A DNA stretch of 32,167 nucleotides from an uncultured Alphaproteobacteria bacterium. Lineage in GTDB: Bacteria > Pseudomonadota > Alphaproteobacteria > HIMB59 > GCA-002718135. The stretch spans positions 178,270 through 210,436 of the forward strand of contig CABYHW010000001.1 of the NCBI GenBank assembly GCA_902518705.1, in the 5' to 3' direction. The position numbers and the translations under genes were made by a program. The notes beneath the pieces are model-generated. The model searched no databases. It worked only from the letters and a program-made list of their open reading frames with translations, and had not been told where the DNA came from. Position 1 is the first letter of the stretch, and each line of letters starts with the position of its first letter. Below are positions 1 to 9,041 of this stretch, one piece after another.

Positions 1-361
1 TATTTTTGGGCATTCAAATATATTATTGATTGATTCTAAGATGAAAAAAATTAACTTTGTTAAAGAATTTGCATACGAGCAAAATTTAGAAATAAAAACT
101 ATTTGCACAAGGGTAGAAAAAATTAGAAATCAAAAATTTGACTTTATTATCTGCCGAGCTTTTGCTCCATTAATTAAATTATTAGATTATTCACGGTTTT
201 TTACTAAAAAAAATACATCACTGCTTTTTCTAAAAGGAAGAAGTGTTAAAAAAGAAATACACGATGCAAAAAAATCCTATAGCTTTGAATACGATCTTTA
301 TCCAAGTCAAAGTGAGGGAGATGGGTATGTATTAAGAATTAACAAATATAAAAAACTGTGA
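1..361 (+). CDS. rsmG: 16S rRNA (guanine-527-N7) methyltransferase RsmG, 3' part
   Basis: Only the C-terminal part is present; the frame is open to the left edge (codons in frame from position 2), so no start lies in the window and the TTG at 26 is internal. The protein methylates N7 of G527 in 16S rRNA using SAM. The visible start reads ILLIDSKMKKINFVKEF, matching the RsmG segment where an Asp in the 'LIDS..KK..F' motif binds SAM, followed by 'FDFIICRAFAPL', the usual 'D.i.sRA.a.l' segment. The stop overlaps the next gene in a GTGA junction (358-361). rsmG followed by parA-parB is the standard order near the replication origin in many alphaproteobacteria, which supports the call. Confidence 0.9.
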   Translation, partial: IFGHSNILLIDSKMKKINFVKEFAYEQNLEIKTICTRVEKIRNQKFDFIICRAFAPLIKLLDYSRFFTKKNTSLLFLKGRSVKKEIHDAKKSYSFEYDLYPSQSEGDGYVLRINKYKKL

Positions 362-1131
362 AAAAAATTATCTCTATATCCAATCAAAAAGGGGGTGTTG
401 GCAAAACCACAACCACTATAAATCTCGCTACCTCATTAGCTGCAGTAAAAAAAAATGTTTTAATTGTTGACGCTGATCCACAAGGTAATGCAAGCACCGG
501 ACTAGGTTTTACTTATGATGCAAGAAAACCAACAATTTATGAGATGATTCATGAAAAGAAATTTTTGGTTGAGGGAATTAAAGAAACACTAATTCCTGGT
601 CTTAAAATAATCGGAGCAAACACGGATCTAGCAGCGGCTGAGGTGGAATTGACAAATTTTGAAAAAAGAGAGTTTTTATTTAAATCTATATTTTCTGAAA
701 TTAATGACTTTGATTTTATTTTTATTGATTGTCCACCTGCACTTGGACTTCTAACAATCAACTCATTAGTTGCATCTGATACTACGCTTATTCCCCTTCA
801 ATCAGAGTTTTTTGCCCTTGAGGGTCTTTCTGCTTTAATGAATACAATCAAACTAATTCAACAAAATTATAACAAAGACCTAAAAATTGAAGGGATATTA
901 CTTACAATGCTAGACAAAAGAAATTCATTGAGCTCACTTGTAGAGAAAGACGTAAGGCAACATTTTGGTAATCAAGTATACAAAACAACAATTCCAAGAA
1001 ATGTTAAAATTTCTGAAGCCCCAAGCCATGGAAAGCCGGCTCTTGTATACGATACACAAGCCGCAGGTTCTTTGGCCTATATTGAACTTGCAAAAGAAGT
1101 CATTTTAAATCAAAATAAAAATTATGAATAA
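358..1131 (+). CDS. parA: Chromosome-partitioning ATPase ParA (Soj family)
   Basis: This 257-residue protein is a deviant-Walker ATPase that works with ParB bound at parS sites to segregate the chromosome origin. The N-terminus carries the Walker A motif KGGVGKTTT (residues 11-19) with the signature Lys of the ParA/MinD class, then DADPQGNAST (Walker A') and 'FIFIDCPPALG' (Walker B). Length and motif order are those of a chromosomal Soj-type ParA without an N-terminal DNA-binding extension. The start is a GTG at 358 overlapping the rsmG stop, which suggests translational coupling. The gene overlaps parB by 8 bp. Confidence 0.96.
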   Translation: MKKIISISNQKGGVGKTTTTINLATSLAAVKKNVLIVDADPQGNASTGLGFTYDARKPTIYEMIHEKKFLVEGIKETLIPGLKIIGANTDLAAAEVELTNFEKREFLFKSIFSEINDFDFIFIDCPPALGLLTINSLVASDTTLIPLQSEFFALEGLSALMNTIKLIQQNYNKDLKIEGILLTMLDKRNSLSSLVEKDVRQHFGNQVYKTTIPRNVKISEAPSHGKPALVYDTQAAGSLAYIELAKEVILNQNKNYE

Positions 1132-1960
1132 AGATAATAAATTAGGAATGGGCTTGGGCGCACTTTTACCGACCACAAATAAAACTAACAACAATGAAGT
1201 CCAAAAAATTAATATTTCACAAATTATACCTAACCCAAGTCAACCAAGAAAAAATTTTAAAGAAAATGAGCTTAACGAATTAGCATCCTCAATAAAAAAC
1301 CAAGGTCTAATTCAACCCATTATTATTAGAAAAATTGATGATTCACTATTTCAAATAGTAGCAGGTGAGAGAAGGTGGAGAGCATCTCAAATTGCTGGTT
1401 TACACGAAATAGAATGCGTTGTTAGAGATTTTCAGGACTCTGAAGTTTTAGAAGCGGCATTGATAGAAAATATCCAAAGAGAAGATTTAAATATTATAGA
1501 AGAAGCTAATACCTTCAGAAATTTGATAGAGTTAAAAAAAATTACAAATGAAAAATTAGCAAAAATAATTGGAAAAAGCTCAAGCCATGTCTCAAACACA
1601 TTAAGGTTATTAGATTTAGATAAAAAAATTCAAGATTTAGTAATAAATGGTAAGCTTAGCATGGGTCATGCAAGAACCTTAATAGGAATACCAAACGCTT
1701 ACGAAAAAGCAATCGAGATTATTGAAAAAAGCCTTAGTGTAAGACAGGCAGAAAAAATAACTTCTCAGTTTAAGAAAAACAAGAAAAATACAATGAAAAA
1801 AGACCCAAACATAGCTGATTTAGAAAAAGAGTTATCAGATAAAATTGGTTTAAAAACATCAATTGCATTTAACGAAAGCGGCTCTTCAGGATCTCTAACT
1901 TTGTATTATTCTGACTTAAACCAGCTTGATGAAATAATGAAAAGGCTTAAGAAAAAGTAA
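1124..1960 (+). CDS. parB: Chromosome-partitioning protein ParB (Spo0J family)
   Basis: This 278-residue protein binds parS, loads as a CTP-dependent clamp and partners ParA. NPSQPRKNF (37-45) opens the ParB/sulfiredoxin-like N-terminal domain. GERRWRA (81-87) is the arginine-rich CTP/spreading motif and ENIQREDL (115-122) follows it. A helix-turn-helix lies at about 142-163 (NEKLAKIIGKSSSHVSNTLRLL). The C-terminal part after about 230 is the dimerisation domain. The ATG at 1124 lies inside the end of parA, so the two are probably translated from one message. The gene is convergent with holA and overlaps its 3' end by 14 bp. I saw no obvious parS palindrome (TGTTTCACGTGAAACA type) in the window. 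Confidence 0.96.
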   Translation: MNKDNKLGMGLGALLPTTNKTNNNEVQKINISQIIPNPSQPRKNFKENELNELASSIKNQGLIQPIIIRKIDDSLFQIVAGERRWRASQIAGLHEIECVVRDFQDSEVLEAALIENIQREDLNIIEEANTFRNLIELKKITNEKLAKIIGKSSSHVSNTLRLLDLDKKIQDLVINGKLSMGHARTLIGIPNAYEKAIEIIEKSLSVRQAEKITSQFKKNKKNTMKKDPNIADLEKELSDKIGLKTSIAFNESGSSGSLTLYYSDLNQLDEIMKRLKKK

Positions 1961-2882
1961 TCCGTTTAAAACTTAATATAAACCTTAATGTAATAACAAC
2001 TGCAAGGTTTGATTGAGATCTCAATATGCTTTCAGTGTTTCTAATCAGATTTAATAAATCTCTTCTTTTTTTTAAATTATATTTATTATAAATTTCTATA
2101 AGCGATTTTTTTTCTCTAAATAAATACCTTGGAATATTTTGATTAAAGTGTGCTATTGTTTCATTTTCAATTATTAAATTGCTAAACCTTTTAAAAACTT
2201 GAAAGAGTTCATATGCCTGGGAAGAGTCTGCTACCTTTTTTTTAAAATTTAATACTATTTTGCTATTTTTTTTAAATATATCAAAAAACAAACCCTCTAT
2301 TTTTATTGAATCGCTAACAATTGTTTTATTTATAATTTCTGAAGTAATGACAGTTGTATTAAGCAAAAATATTTTTTCAATCTCTTTTTCTAAAAATAAG
2401 TATTTATTATCTAGTGCATCAATAATTTCCCAAAAGACATCCCCGTTAATTTTTAAATCAAATTTTTCTATAAAATAGTTAAATACTCTGACTTTATCAT
2501 TCTTAGAAAGTTCATAACAATCTACTAGCGTAAAATTATTATTTTTAGAAACTGAGTTTTTAATCTTATTGTTTTTAGGAGAATTTTGTAAAACATAAAT
2601 GAATATATCTTCACACCTTTCATATTCTTTTGAAACAATTTCAAAACTAGAAATGTTATCTAAAATAAAAATTCTTTTTTCATTAAATAAATTATTACTA
2701 TGTAAAAAAAAATTATTATCAAACTCACTTTCAATCTTGTACTGTGATTTTTTTTTAAATTTTTCTATTAATTTTTCTTTGACTTTATTAATAAGAGTAA
2801 TCTCATTACCAGAAATTAAATATAATCTATTTAATTTATTAATCTCAGAACTTAAAATAATATCAACAGGGTTTAATTTCAT
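1947..2882 (-). CDS. holA: DNA polymerase III delta subunit HolA
   Basis: This 311-residue protein resembles HolA, the clamp-loader delta subunit that opens the beta clamp. The N-terminus 'LNRLYLISGNEITLINKVKEKLIEKF' matches the family's 'vyll.G.e..l.....' opening, followed by 'LFNEKRIFILDNIS' as in 'lFgerrlvvl.n'. The AAA+-like fold lacks a proper Walker A, as expected for delta. The protein is divergent and somewhat shorter than typical HolA (about 340). It is last in the minus-strand set leuS-lptE-holA; leuS-lptE-holA is a common proteobacterial order, which raises confidence. Its ATG starts two bases after the lptE stop. Confidence 0.85.
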   Translation of the reverse strand: MKLNPVDIILSSEINKLNRLYLISGNEITLINKVKEKLIEKFKKKSQYKIESEFDNNFFLHSNNLFNEKRIFILDNISSFEIVSKEYERCEDIFIYVLQNSPKNNKIKNSVSKNNNFTLVDCYELSKNDKVRVFNYFIEKFDLKINGDVFWEIIDALDNKYLFLEKEIEKIFLLNTTVITSEIINKTIVSDSIKIEGLFFDIFKKNSKIVLNFKKKVADSSQAYELFQVFKRFSNLIIENETIAHFNQNIPRYLFREKKSLIEIYNKYNLKKRRDLLNLIRNTESILRSQSNLAVVITLRFILSFKRITFS

Positions 2883-2883
2883 T

Positions 2884-3372
2884 CTAACAATTATCTATTG
2901 AATTTTTTGCAACATTAATAACAAACTCATTTAAATTTTCTTTAATTGATAATTCATAAAACGTTTCTAATGAATTATCAGAACCATAATTATAACCAGA
3001 AGACTTAGGTATAAAAGTAAATGTTGTATTGATTATTTTTTCATAAACTTGACAATCTAATAAAATGTTAGTTAATCTATAATTTAAGGTTATAACGTGA
3101 TCAATTTTGGAAGCAGCTTGATTTACTTCAACAGATCTTTTTGTTTTTTCTTCTTCAACAATAATCATTAAATTATATTTGGGATTATTTGTAAACCCTA
3201 CAAATTCATAAACGTTTTTAATTAAATGAGGTAAATCTTTACCTTTAACCTCTACAATTGTATTATTTAGTATTGGATTTTTTATAGTATTATTATCTTT
3301 ATAAACAAAACTTATATTATTGCACGAAGAAACAAAAAAAAATAAAACCAAAACACCTATTCTTAATATCAT
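2884..3372 (-). CDS. lptE: LPS-assembly lipoprotein LptE-like
   Basis: This 162-residue putative outer-membrane lipoprotein has a signal peptide ending in lipobox VSSC (Cys17). In the LptD/LptE complex, LptE plugs LptD and helps insert LPS in the outer leaflet. The sequence is too divergent for motif-level proof. The call rests on the lipoprotein signal, the size, the segment '[15 protein letters not shown]' that fits the LptE beta strands ('..y.l..'), and the position between leuS and holA, where lptE is normally found. The ATG overlaps the leuS stop in an ATGA junction (3369-3372). The alternative is an uncharacterised lipoprotein. Confidence 0.75.
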   Translation of the reverse strand: MILRIGVLVLFFFVSSCNNISFVYKDNNTIKNPILNNTIVEVKGKDLPHLIKNVYEFVGFTNNPKYNLMIIVEEEKTKRSVEVNQAASKIDHVITLNYRLTNILLDCQVYEKIINTTFTFIPKSSGYNYGSDNSLETFYELSIKENLNEFVINVAKNSIDNC

Positions 3373-5885
3373 ATTACTAAATTTAAAATTTTACCTGGCA
3401 CATATATTATTTTTATTATTTTTTTATCCTCTATATATCTTTTAATTTTATCTTTGTTGCTAGCTAATTCAACAACAATTTCTTTTTCAAACAGTTCTTT
3501 AGTAACTAAAATATCTCTAGTTTTACCATTTATTTGTATAGCAATATTATAATTTACTTCTAGTTCATTAATATTTTGTTCAGGCCATGTTTCTTTTATA
3601 CACGCATTTTTATTGCCAAGAGCTTCCCATAATTCTTCACTTAAATGTGGTGTGAATGGTTGTAGTATTTGTGACAATTTTTCTAATGACCACTTAAAAG
3701 ATTCTTTAGAAAGTGTTTTTTTTAAAATACTCTCATTTAGAAGATTTACATATTCATATATTTTTGCAACCGATTTATTAAATTGAAACTTTTCAATATT
3801 GTCTGCTACTTGATTAATTTTTAATTTAAGATCATTAATAATTTTTTCATCTTTATTAATTTCTAAAATATTATATGAATTATATAAATTTACAAAATCC
3901 CATACTTTATTTATAAACTTATATGAAGAAATTATTCCTGTTTCAGTCCATTCAAGGTCTCTTTCAGGAGGACTGTCTGATAACATAAACCACCTAGCTG
4001 TATCAGCACCATATTTTTCAATAATATCATTTGGATCAACAACATTTTTTTTTGATTTACTCATTTTTTCAATTTTACCAACTTTTACATCATTATTTTT
4101 TTTATCAATATATCTAGATCCAATCCGCTCAACTTCATTTGGCTCAATCCACTCATCTTTGTTGTTCTTAAATGTTTGATGGGTAACCATGCCTTGTGTA
4201 AATAGACCTTTAAATGGCTCATTAATTTTAAAGTAGCCAAGATCCCTTAGTGCTTTAGTAAAAAATCTTGAATACAATAAATGTAATATTGCATGTTCGA
4301 TACCACCAATATATTGATCAACAGGAAGCCAATAGTTAATATCCTCTTGTTCAAATGGTTTATTTGATCTTGCACTACAATACCTAAAATAATACCACGA
4401 TGACTCAAAAAAAGTATCAAAAGTATCTGTCTCCCTACGTGCTTTCATACCCGTGTTTTTACATATTGTATCTTTCCAACCAGAAACATTGTCCAATGTT
4501 ATAGAATTTTTATTAAAATTTTCAATTTCTGGTAATTTTACAGGAAGATCTTTTTCATCAACTGTTAAAACCTCACCATCTTCTCTGTATATTATTGGTA
4601 TTGGACAGCCCCAAAACCTTTGTCTTGATATACCCCAATCTCTTAACTTGTAATTTGTTTTTTTTGAACCAATCTTACATTTCTCTAAATATGAAATTAT
4701 TTTATCTTTTGCTTCTTTGATTTTAAGTCCATTTAAAAATTCTGAATTAATTAAAACCCCATCTTCTACATATGCTTTATCATTGACCTTAAACTCACTA
4801 TCATTGAAATTATGAGGCTTAACTACAGGTATAATTTCCAAATTATACTGTTTCGCAAAATCTAGATCTCTTTGATCATGAGCTGGACATCCGAACACTG
4901 CTCCCAAACCATATTCTGAGAGAATAAAATTTGCTACAAAAACTGGTATTTTTTTATTTTTTATTAATGGGTGATCAACTTGAAGACCAGTATTAAAACC
5001 AATTTTAACTTTATCAGAGTCTTGTTTCTCACACTTACTTATAAAAACTGATAAATCTCTATTTTTTATTAAAAGCTCCTTAGATAATTTATGATCTATT
5101 GAGATAGCTATAAAAGTCGCACCAAAAATCGTGTCGGGCCTAGTTGAAAATACTTTTATTTTTTTATTTTGATTACTAATATTAAATTCAATTTCTGCCC
5201 CAACAGATTTACCAATCCAATTAGATTGCATTATTTTTACCTTATTAGGCCAGTCTTTTAACTTATTAAGATCTTCTAAAAGTTCTTCAGAATATTTGCT
5301 TATCTTAAGAAACCATTGAGACAATTTTTTTTTCTCTACCAAGGCTCCTGATCTCCAACCTCTCCCATCTATTACCTGTTCATTTGCAAGAACTGTTTTA
5401 TCTATTGGATCCCAATTAACCTCAGCCTCTTTTTTATATGCTAAGCCAGACTTAAACATATCTATAAAAAACTTTTGTTCATGTTTGTAATAGTCTGGAT
5501 GGCAAGTTGTCACCTCCTTTGTCCAATCCAAAGATAATCCCATCTTTAATAATTGAGACTTCATTGTTTTAATATTTTTATAAGTCCAATCTTTTGGATT
5601 CCTTTTTTCATTCAAGGCAGCATTTTCAGCAGGAAGACCAAAAGCATCCCATCCCATTGGATGCAAAACATTATAGCCCTTCATTATTTTATACCTAGAG
5701 ATTACATCACCTAAAGTATAATTTCTTACATGCCCCATGTGTATTTTTCCTGAAGGATATGGGAACATTTCTAGTACATAAAATTTTTTTTTACTTTTAT
5801 CTATTTTTGAGTAAAAAGTTTTTTTATCAGACCAAAAATTCTGCCATTTTTTTTCAACTATTTTATGATTGTATCTCGATGACAC
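3369..5885 (-). CDS. leuS: Leucyl-tRNA synthetase
   Basis: This 838-residue class I aminoacyl-tRNA synthetase charges tRNA-Leu. The HIGH signature is HMGH (residues 49-52) within '[15 protein letters not shown]'. The KMSKS loop is at about residues 605-610 ('[13 protein letters not shown]'). The CP1 editing domain is visible between them ('[12 protein letters not shown]', '[13 protein letters not shown]'). '[11 protein letters not shown]' and '[17 protein letters not shown]' are LeuS-specific. The C-terminal anticodon and tail region is complete, with '[10 protein letters not shown]' near the end. The start is a GTG at 5885, five bases after the upstream DUF3576 stop. Length is near the usual 860. 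Confidence 0.98.
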   Translation of the reverse strand: MSSRYNHKIVEKKWQNFWSDKKTFYSKIDKSKKKFYVLEMFPYPSGKIHMGHVRNYTLGDVISRYKIMKGYNVLHPMGWDAFGLPAENAALNEKRNPKDWTYKNIKTMKSQLLKMGLSLDWTKEVTTCHPDYYKHEQKFFIDMFKSGLAYKKEAEVNWDPIDKTVLANEQVIDGRGWRSGALVEKKKLSQWFLKISKYSEELLEDLNKLKDWPNKVKIMQSNWIGKSVGAEIEFNISNQNKKIKVFSTRPDTIFGATFIAISIDHKLSKELLIKNRDLSVFISKCEKQDSDKVKIGFNTGLQVDHPLIKNKKIPVFVANFILSEYGLGAVFGCPAHDQRDLDFAKQYNLEIIPVVKPHNFNDSEFKVNDKAYVEDGVLINSEFLNGLKIKEAKDKIISYLEKCKIGSKKTNYKLRDWGISRQRFWGCPIPIIYREDGEVLTVDEKDLPVKLPEIENFNKNSITLDNVSGWKDTICKNTGMKARRETDTFDTFFESSWYYFRYCSARSNKPFEQEDINYWLPVDQYIGGIEHAILHLLYSRFFTKALRDLGYFKINEPFKGLFTQGMVTHQTFKNNKDEWIEPNEVERIGSRYIDKKNNDVKVGKIEKMSKSKKNVVDPNDIIEKYGADTARWFMLSDSPPERDLEWTETGIISSYKFINKVWDFVNLYNSYNILEINKDEKIINDLKLKINQVADNIEKFQFNKSVAKIYEYVNLLNESILKKTLSKESFKWSLEKLSQILQPFTPHLSEELWEALGNKNACIKETWPEQNINELEVNYNIAIQINGKTRDILVTKELFEKEIVVELASNKDKIKRYIEDKKIIKIIYVPGKILNLVI

Positions 5886-5889
5886 TATT

Positions 5890-6495
5890 TTAACTTATTT
5901 GTAATCTTAGTTTTTTTGCTTTGTTTAAAATAGCATTTTCAAGTTTGATATTGTTTTCACTTCCGATCTCTTTATTTATCCAATTTTGATTTTTAAAAAT
6001 TTGGCAAAATGTTTTTACTTTGAGGTTTTGAGTTTTAAGTTCAACACCAGTAATAAATATATTTATTTTACATCTTTCATTTTCATTTATTTCTGTAGAA
6101 TACCAGTCTGTTATAATAGTGCCTCCAATTGGATCAGCTGAGGCTAGTGGCATAAAACTTATAGTTTCTAAAGCACCTCTCCAAAGAAAACTATTAATTG
6201 GCATGCTCAAAGATGCATTATTTTGGTTTTGATTATTATTATTATTAATTAAACCATCTACACTTAGACCCTTATTTCCAAACAAGCCTCCCCCAGTTTG
6301 TAACCTATTTTGAGCATCTCTCAGAGCCAACTCTTTATTTGAACCAGAATTGAAAACCGTTCCAGATCTGTTAATAATTTCTCCAGTAGTCTGAGCCTTG
6401 CTCCAGAGCTCTTTTTTTTCTTCTTCTGTTAAATTTTTATTACATGATAATAGGAGAAGGAGAATAGAAAAAGTTAATGTTATTTTCGAAACCAT
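5890..6495 (-). CDS. DUF3576 family lipoprotein
   Basis: From the ATG at 6495 the protein is about 201 residues with a lipoprotein signal peptide, '[12 protein letters not shown]' (Cys18). An in-frame TTG at 6504 is less likely as the start. The C-terminal half has the DUF3576 pattern: '[31 protein letters not shown]', followed by a strand-rich end. The middle holds an Asn/Gln-rich low-complexity linker ([10 protein letters not shown]). DUF3576 lipoproteins commonly precede leuS in alphaproteobacteria; their function is unknown, probably at the envelope. It lies downstream of the porin terminator, so it is probably transcribed separately with leuS-lptE-holA. Confidence 0.87.
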   Translation of the reverse strand: MVSKITLTFSILLLLLSCNKNLTEEEKKELWSKAQTTGEIINRSGTVFNSGSNKELALRDAQNRLQTGGGLFGNKGLSVDGLINNNNNQNQNNASLSMPINSFLWRGALETISFMPLASADPIGGTIITDWYSTEINENERCKINIFITGVELKTQNLKVKTFCQIFKNQNWINKEIGSENNIKLENAILNKAKKLRLQIS

Positions 6496-6540
6496 TATTA
6501 ACAATTATTGTATTGATATTGAAATGTAAAACATAAAAAA

Positions 6541-6562
6541 ACGGCACTTGTATAAGTGCCGT
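6541..6562 (-). terminator. Rho-independent terminator of the porin gene
   Basis: A perfect 9-bp stem ACGGCACTT / AAGTGCCGT with loop GTAT lies just downstream of the porin stop. A-runs on its plus-strand left side give a T tract on the minus strand. It is GC-rich against an AT-rich background. T's also follow on the plus side, so it could terminate in both directions. Confidence 0.9.
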
Positions 6563-6585
6563 TTTTAATACTAATTATTGGATAA

Positions 6586-7653
6586 TTAGAATGACATGTT
6601 GGCACCAATGTACCAAGCTGAACCATCCTTATCATCTGAAGCACCCTCATTTTGAGAGTCACTGTTAGAATATCCTAAAATAGCTGTTACACCTGATGCA
6701 ACTGCATAAGATACACTTGCAGACGCTTTATTCATAGAGTCCGCAGATCCACCAGTACTACCAAATGCGTTATCAGTACCTTCACCATCAACAATACCTA
6801 AGTTGAAAGTTAAGTCACCTGATACATACTTAATACCAGCTTTCACTACTTCAGCATCCATTTCTACGTTAGCAGTTGTACCTGATCCTGTAGTAATGTC
6901 ATCACCATCAGCAAATCCCACAGCAACTGTTAAGTCACCTGTTACAGCACTGATACCAAAGTGAATTGAACTTTCTTCAGTAGTTGGAGTAGTTCCATTT
7001 AAACTACCTTCAGTTTCTGAATAACCTGCACCAATAGTTACAGCAGTGTCACCAAAATCAGTAACATATGTTGCACCAACAGCAATATGACCATCATTCT
7101 TCCAAGTTGCCCCAGTAGCTACTGAGTTATCTGTAGAAGCAGATACTGACATTTTTAAACCATCTACTAGGAAGTCAGCTGCAGTATGATATTCAATACC
7201 GTATACTGTAGAACCAGTAGCAAAGTCTAATCCTGTTGGAGCTTTGTTAGCTGTAGTTGCTGTAATACCTTCTGAACCAGCTGAACCTGGAATAGAGATA
7301 TCGTGTGAACCAGAAGCGTTACCAGCATTGATTAAGTCTAGTTTTGAACCATCAGTGAAAGCAAGACTTAAACCTGCATCCATGTCTGATGCACCAACAC
7401 TACTACTTGCTGAAGCTTCATTTACTATAGAGAAACTAGATGAGATTGTTACACCTGCATCAGTAGTTTCAGATAATGATACTGAAAAATTGTTATCATT
7501 AAGTTGTTTTTTTTGGTCTCCACCACTGTCTGGTGATTCAACCTCAATACCTACTTGGTGGTTACCACTCATAGTAGCTGTTACTGCTTCAGCAACTGAA
7601 GCTGCACCAAGCGTTGATACTAGAGCTGTACCCATTAATAGTTCTTTTTTCAT
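6586..7653 (-). CDS. Outer-membrane beta-barrel porin (alphaproteobacterial type)
   Basis: This 355-residue protein has a clear Sec signal peptide, 'MKKELLMGTALVSTLGAASV', with cleavage after AEA (21-23). The mature chain is rich in Gly, Ser, Thr and Asp, has no Cys, shows alternating beta-strand segments and ends in 'AWYIGANMSF'. The C-terminal Phe is the usual Bam recognition residue of trimeric porins. It should sit in the outer membrane as a diffusion channel. Its base composition is noticeably less AT-rich than its neighbours and the Shine-Dalgarno is strong, as expected for a highly expressed gene. It has its own terminator and probably its own promoter. I cannot tell its substrate. Confidence 0.88.
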   Translation of the reverse strand: MKKELLMGTALVSTLGAASVAEAVTATMSGNHQVGIEVESPDSGGDQKKQLNDNNFSVSLSETTDAGVTISSSFSIVNEASASSSVGASDMDAGLSLAFTDGSKLDLINAGNASGSHDISIPGSAGSEGITATTANKAPTGLDFATGSTVYGIEYHTAADFLVDGLKMSVSASTDNSVATGATWKNDGHIAVGATYVTDFGDTAVTIGAGYSETEGSLNGTTPTTEESSIHFGISAVTGDLTVAVGFADGDDITTGSGTTANVEMDAEVVKAGIKYVSGDLTFNLGIVDGEGTDNAFGSTGGSADSMNKASASVSYAVASGVTAILGYSNSDSQNEGASDDKDGSAWYIGANMSF

Positions 7654-7657
7654 AATT

Positions 7658-7666
7658 ACTCCTTTT
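7658..7666 (-). promoter_or_regulatory. Strong ribosome-binding site of the porin gene
   Basis: On the minus strand the sequence AAAAGGAGT precedes the ATG at 7653 by a few bases. It is a near-perfect Shine-Dalgarno in a genome where most genes show weak ones or start by overlap, consistent with high expression. Confidence 0.8.
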
Positions 7667-7686
7667 GAGTTAATGAATATTCATTA

Positions 7687-7706
7687 AATACGAAACAATT
7701 CGTATT
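7687..7706 (-). promoter_or_regulatory. Perfect inverted repeat in the porin leader
   Basis: AATACGAA, a four-base spacer and TTCGTATT form a perfect 8-bp palindrome between the porin start and its likely promoter. It could be an operator near the transcription start or a 5' mRNA hairpin that stabilises the message. A shorter palindrome, GAATATTC, lies at about 7676-7683. Confidence 0.5.
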
Positions 7707-7713
7707 AAGAGAG

Positions 7714-7742
7714 TAAATATTAAAAAATTGATTAAATTTCAA
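7714..7742 (-). promoter_or_regulatory. Candidate sigma-70 promoter for the porin
   Basis: On the minus strand a TTGAAA box (7737-7742) is followed after 17 bases by TATTTA (7714-7719). This would place the start of transcription near 7706, at the edge of the leader palindrome. AT-richness makes chance matches common. Confidence 0.35.
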
Positions 7743-7803
7743 AAAAAGCTTACTTATAAAAGCAATTATTTAAATATATGTTGTTTTTTTACAACAAATA
7801 AGA

Positions 7804-8442
7804 ATGTTTAATTACAATAAATATAAAGAAATAGCAGATTTAATAGAAAAAAATCAAAGAAACACAGAAATAGTGGCTATTTCAAAGAATCATTCGAAAG
7901 AAAGTGTACTTCAGGCAATTAACAAGGGCGTTAGAATTTTTGGTGAAAACAGGGTTTTAGAGGCAAAAGATAAGTTTATTTCATTAAAAAATAAATATCC
8001 TGATATTGAGATTCACTTAACAGGACCACTTCAATCTAACAAGGTTAAAGATGCGGTTAATTTATTTGATGTTTTCCACACACTTGATAGGGAAAAAATA
8101 GCAAAATTATTTTCCAACTATAAGGAAAAACTAGATAGTAAAAAAATTTATATACAAGTTAACATCGCTAGAGAAAGCTCCAAAAGTGGTGTATTTCCAG
8201 AACATTTGAAAGATTTTTTAGATTTTTGCAAAATTGATAATGATTTGAAGATATGTGGACTAATGTGTATTCCACCAATGGATAAACCCCCAGAGATTTT
8301 TTTTAAAGATATTTCAGAGTTAGCCAATAAAAATGGTTTAAAAAATATAAGCATAGGTATGAGTAATGATTATGAAATCGCACTTCAATATAACCCAAAA
8401 TATATTAGACTCGGAACAATTTTATTCGGCAAACGGAAGTGA
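7804..8442 (+). CDS. yggS: PLP homeostasis protein (YggS/PROSC family)
   Basis: This 212-residue YggS-type protein binds pyridoxal 5'-phosphate and buffers vitamin B6 and amino-acid metabolism; the family has no proven enzymatic activity. Family motifs run in order: 'VAISKNHS' with the PLP Schiff-base Lys28, 'FGENRVLEAKDKF', 'HLTGPLQSNKVKDAV', 'FHTLDREKIA', 'IYIQVNIARESSKSGV', 'ICGLMCIPP', 'ISIGMSNDYEIALQ' and 'YIRLGTILFGKR'. Length is slightly short of the usual 230 but complete. The stop overlaps the next gene (GTGA at 8439-8442), so the two are probably co-transcribed. A short IR with loop T6 (7779-7796) lies just upstream of the ATG. Confidence 0.95.
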   Translation: MFNYNKYKEIADLIEKNQRNTEIVAISKNHSKESVLQAINKGVRIFGENRVLEAKDKFISLKNKYPDIEIHLTGPLQSNKVKDAVNLFDVFHTLDREKIAKLFSNYKEKLDSKKIYIQVNIARESSKSGVFPEHLKDFLDFCKIDNDLKICGLMCIPPMDKPPEIFFKDISELANKNGLKNISIGMSNDYEIALQYNPKYIRLGTILFGKRK

Positions 8443-9041
8443 AAAGTAAACTAATAATTTTTAGTAATTTTGAAAAAAATAATATTTTTTATAAATTATT
8501 TCCAGACTATGATTTATTATTAAAACCAAGCAAAGAAATATCAAATGAAATATATAAAGATGAAATGGTTTTAATTTTGCTGAACAAAGAATCATTAAAA
8601 GAAATTCAAATACAAAAAATAAATAAAGAATATATTATAATTACTAATGCTGACAAAAAAAACTTAGACCTACCAAATAAAATTTTATTTATTAACACAC
8701 CCCTGCAATTAAATTCATTTAAAAGTCAAATTAATAATTTATTATTTCATAAAAAAATTAATTTTAATTTTTTAGAACTGACAAATAAAAAAATTTTAAA
8801 CAAAAAAAATAATTTATTCTGTCTTTTAACTGACTTTGAATATCAAATTCTTGAGACTCTTTTAAAGAAAAAAGATATAAACAAAAAATTTGTTAAAGAA
8901 AACATTTTGTATATTAAAAATGATATTGAGACTAATTCTTTAGAAAGCCATTTAACCCGAATAAGAAAAAAACTTGATAAACTAAATGCAAATATAAAAA
9001 TTATTTCAAAAAAAGACTCAATTATACTAACAATTAGTTGA
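8439..9041 (+). CDS. Winged-helix OmpR/PhoB-like regulator with degenerate receiver
   Basis: In this 200-residue protein, residues about 108-200 fit an OmpR/PhoB effector domain: 'LTDFEYQILETLL' (about 130-142) matches the 'LT..E..lL..L' helix, and 'NSLESHLTRIRKKLDKL' (166-182) matches the recognition helix pattern 'vdvhi.rLRkKl'. The N-terminal 100 residues have receiver-like strand spacing ('VLILLNK', 'EYIIITNA') but lack the acidic pair and the phospho-acceptor Asp, so phosphorylation is unlikely. The start is a GTG overlapping the yggS stop, which implies coupling. No partner histidine kinase is nearby. The target is unknown; the porin transcribed divergently about 0.8 kb upstream is one candidate. 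Confidence 0.7.
   Translation: MKSKLIIFSNFEKNNIFYKLFPDYDLLLKPSKEISNEIYKDEMVLILLNKESLKEIQIQKINKEYIIITNADKKNLDLPNKILFINTPLQLNSFKSQINNLLFHKKINFNFLELTNKKILNKKNNLFCLLTDFEYQILETLLKKKDINKKFVKENILYIKNDIETNSLESHLTRIRKKLDKLNANIKIISKKDSIILTIS

Noticed and set aside
26-361. A 111-residue gene starting at TTG 26
   Set aside because: Codons upstream are open and match the RsmG SAM-binding region; it is the 3' part of a gene that begins outside the window.
1-2000. A parS centromere site near parA-parB
   Set aside because: No palindrome resembling the conserved 16-bp parS sequence was seen by eye in this part or elsewhere in the window.
7244-7687. Long plus-strand frame opposite the porin gene
   Set aside because: It is antisense to a gene with a clear signal peptide, Shine-Dalgarno and terminator; the open frame results from the porin's less AT-rich, Ser/Thr/Gly-heavy codons.
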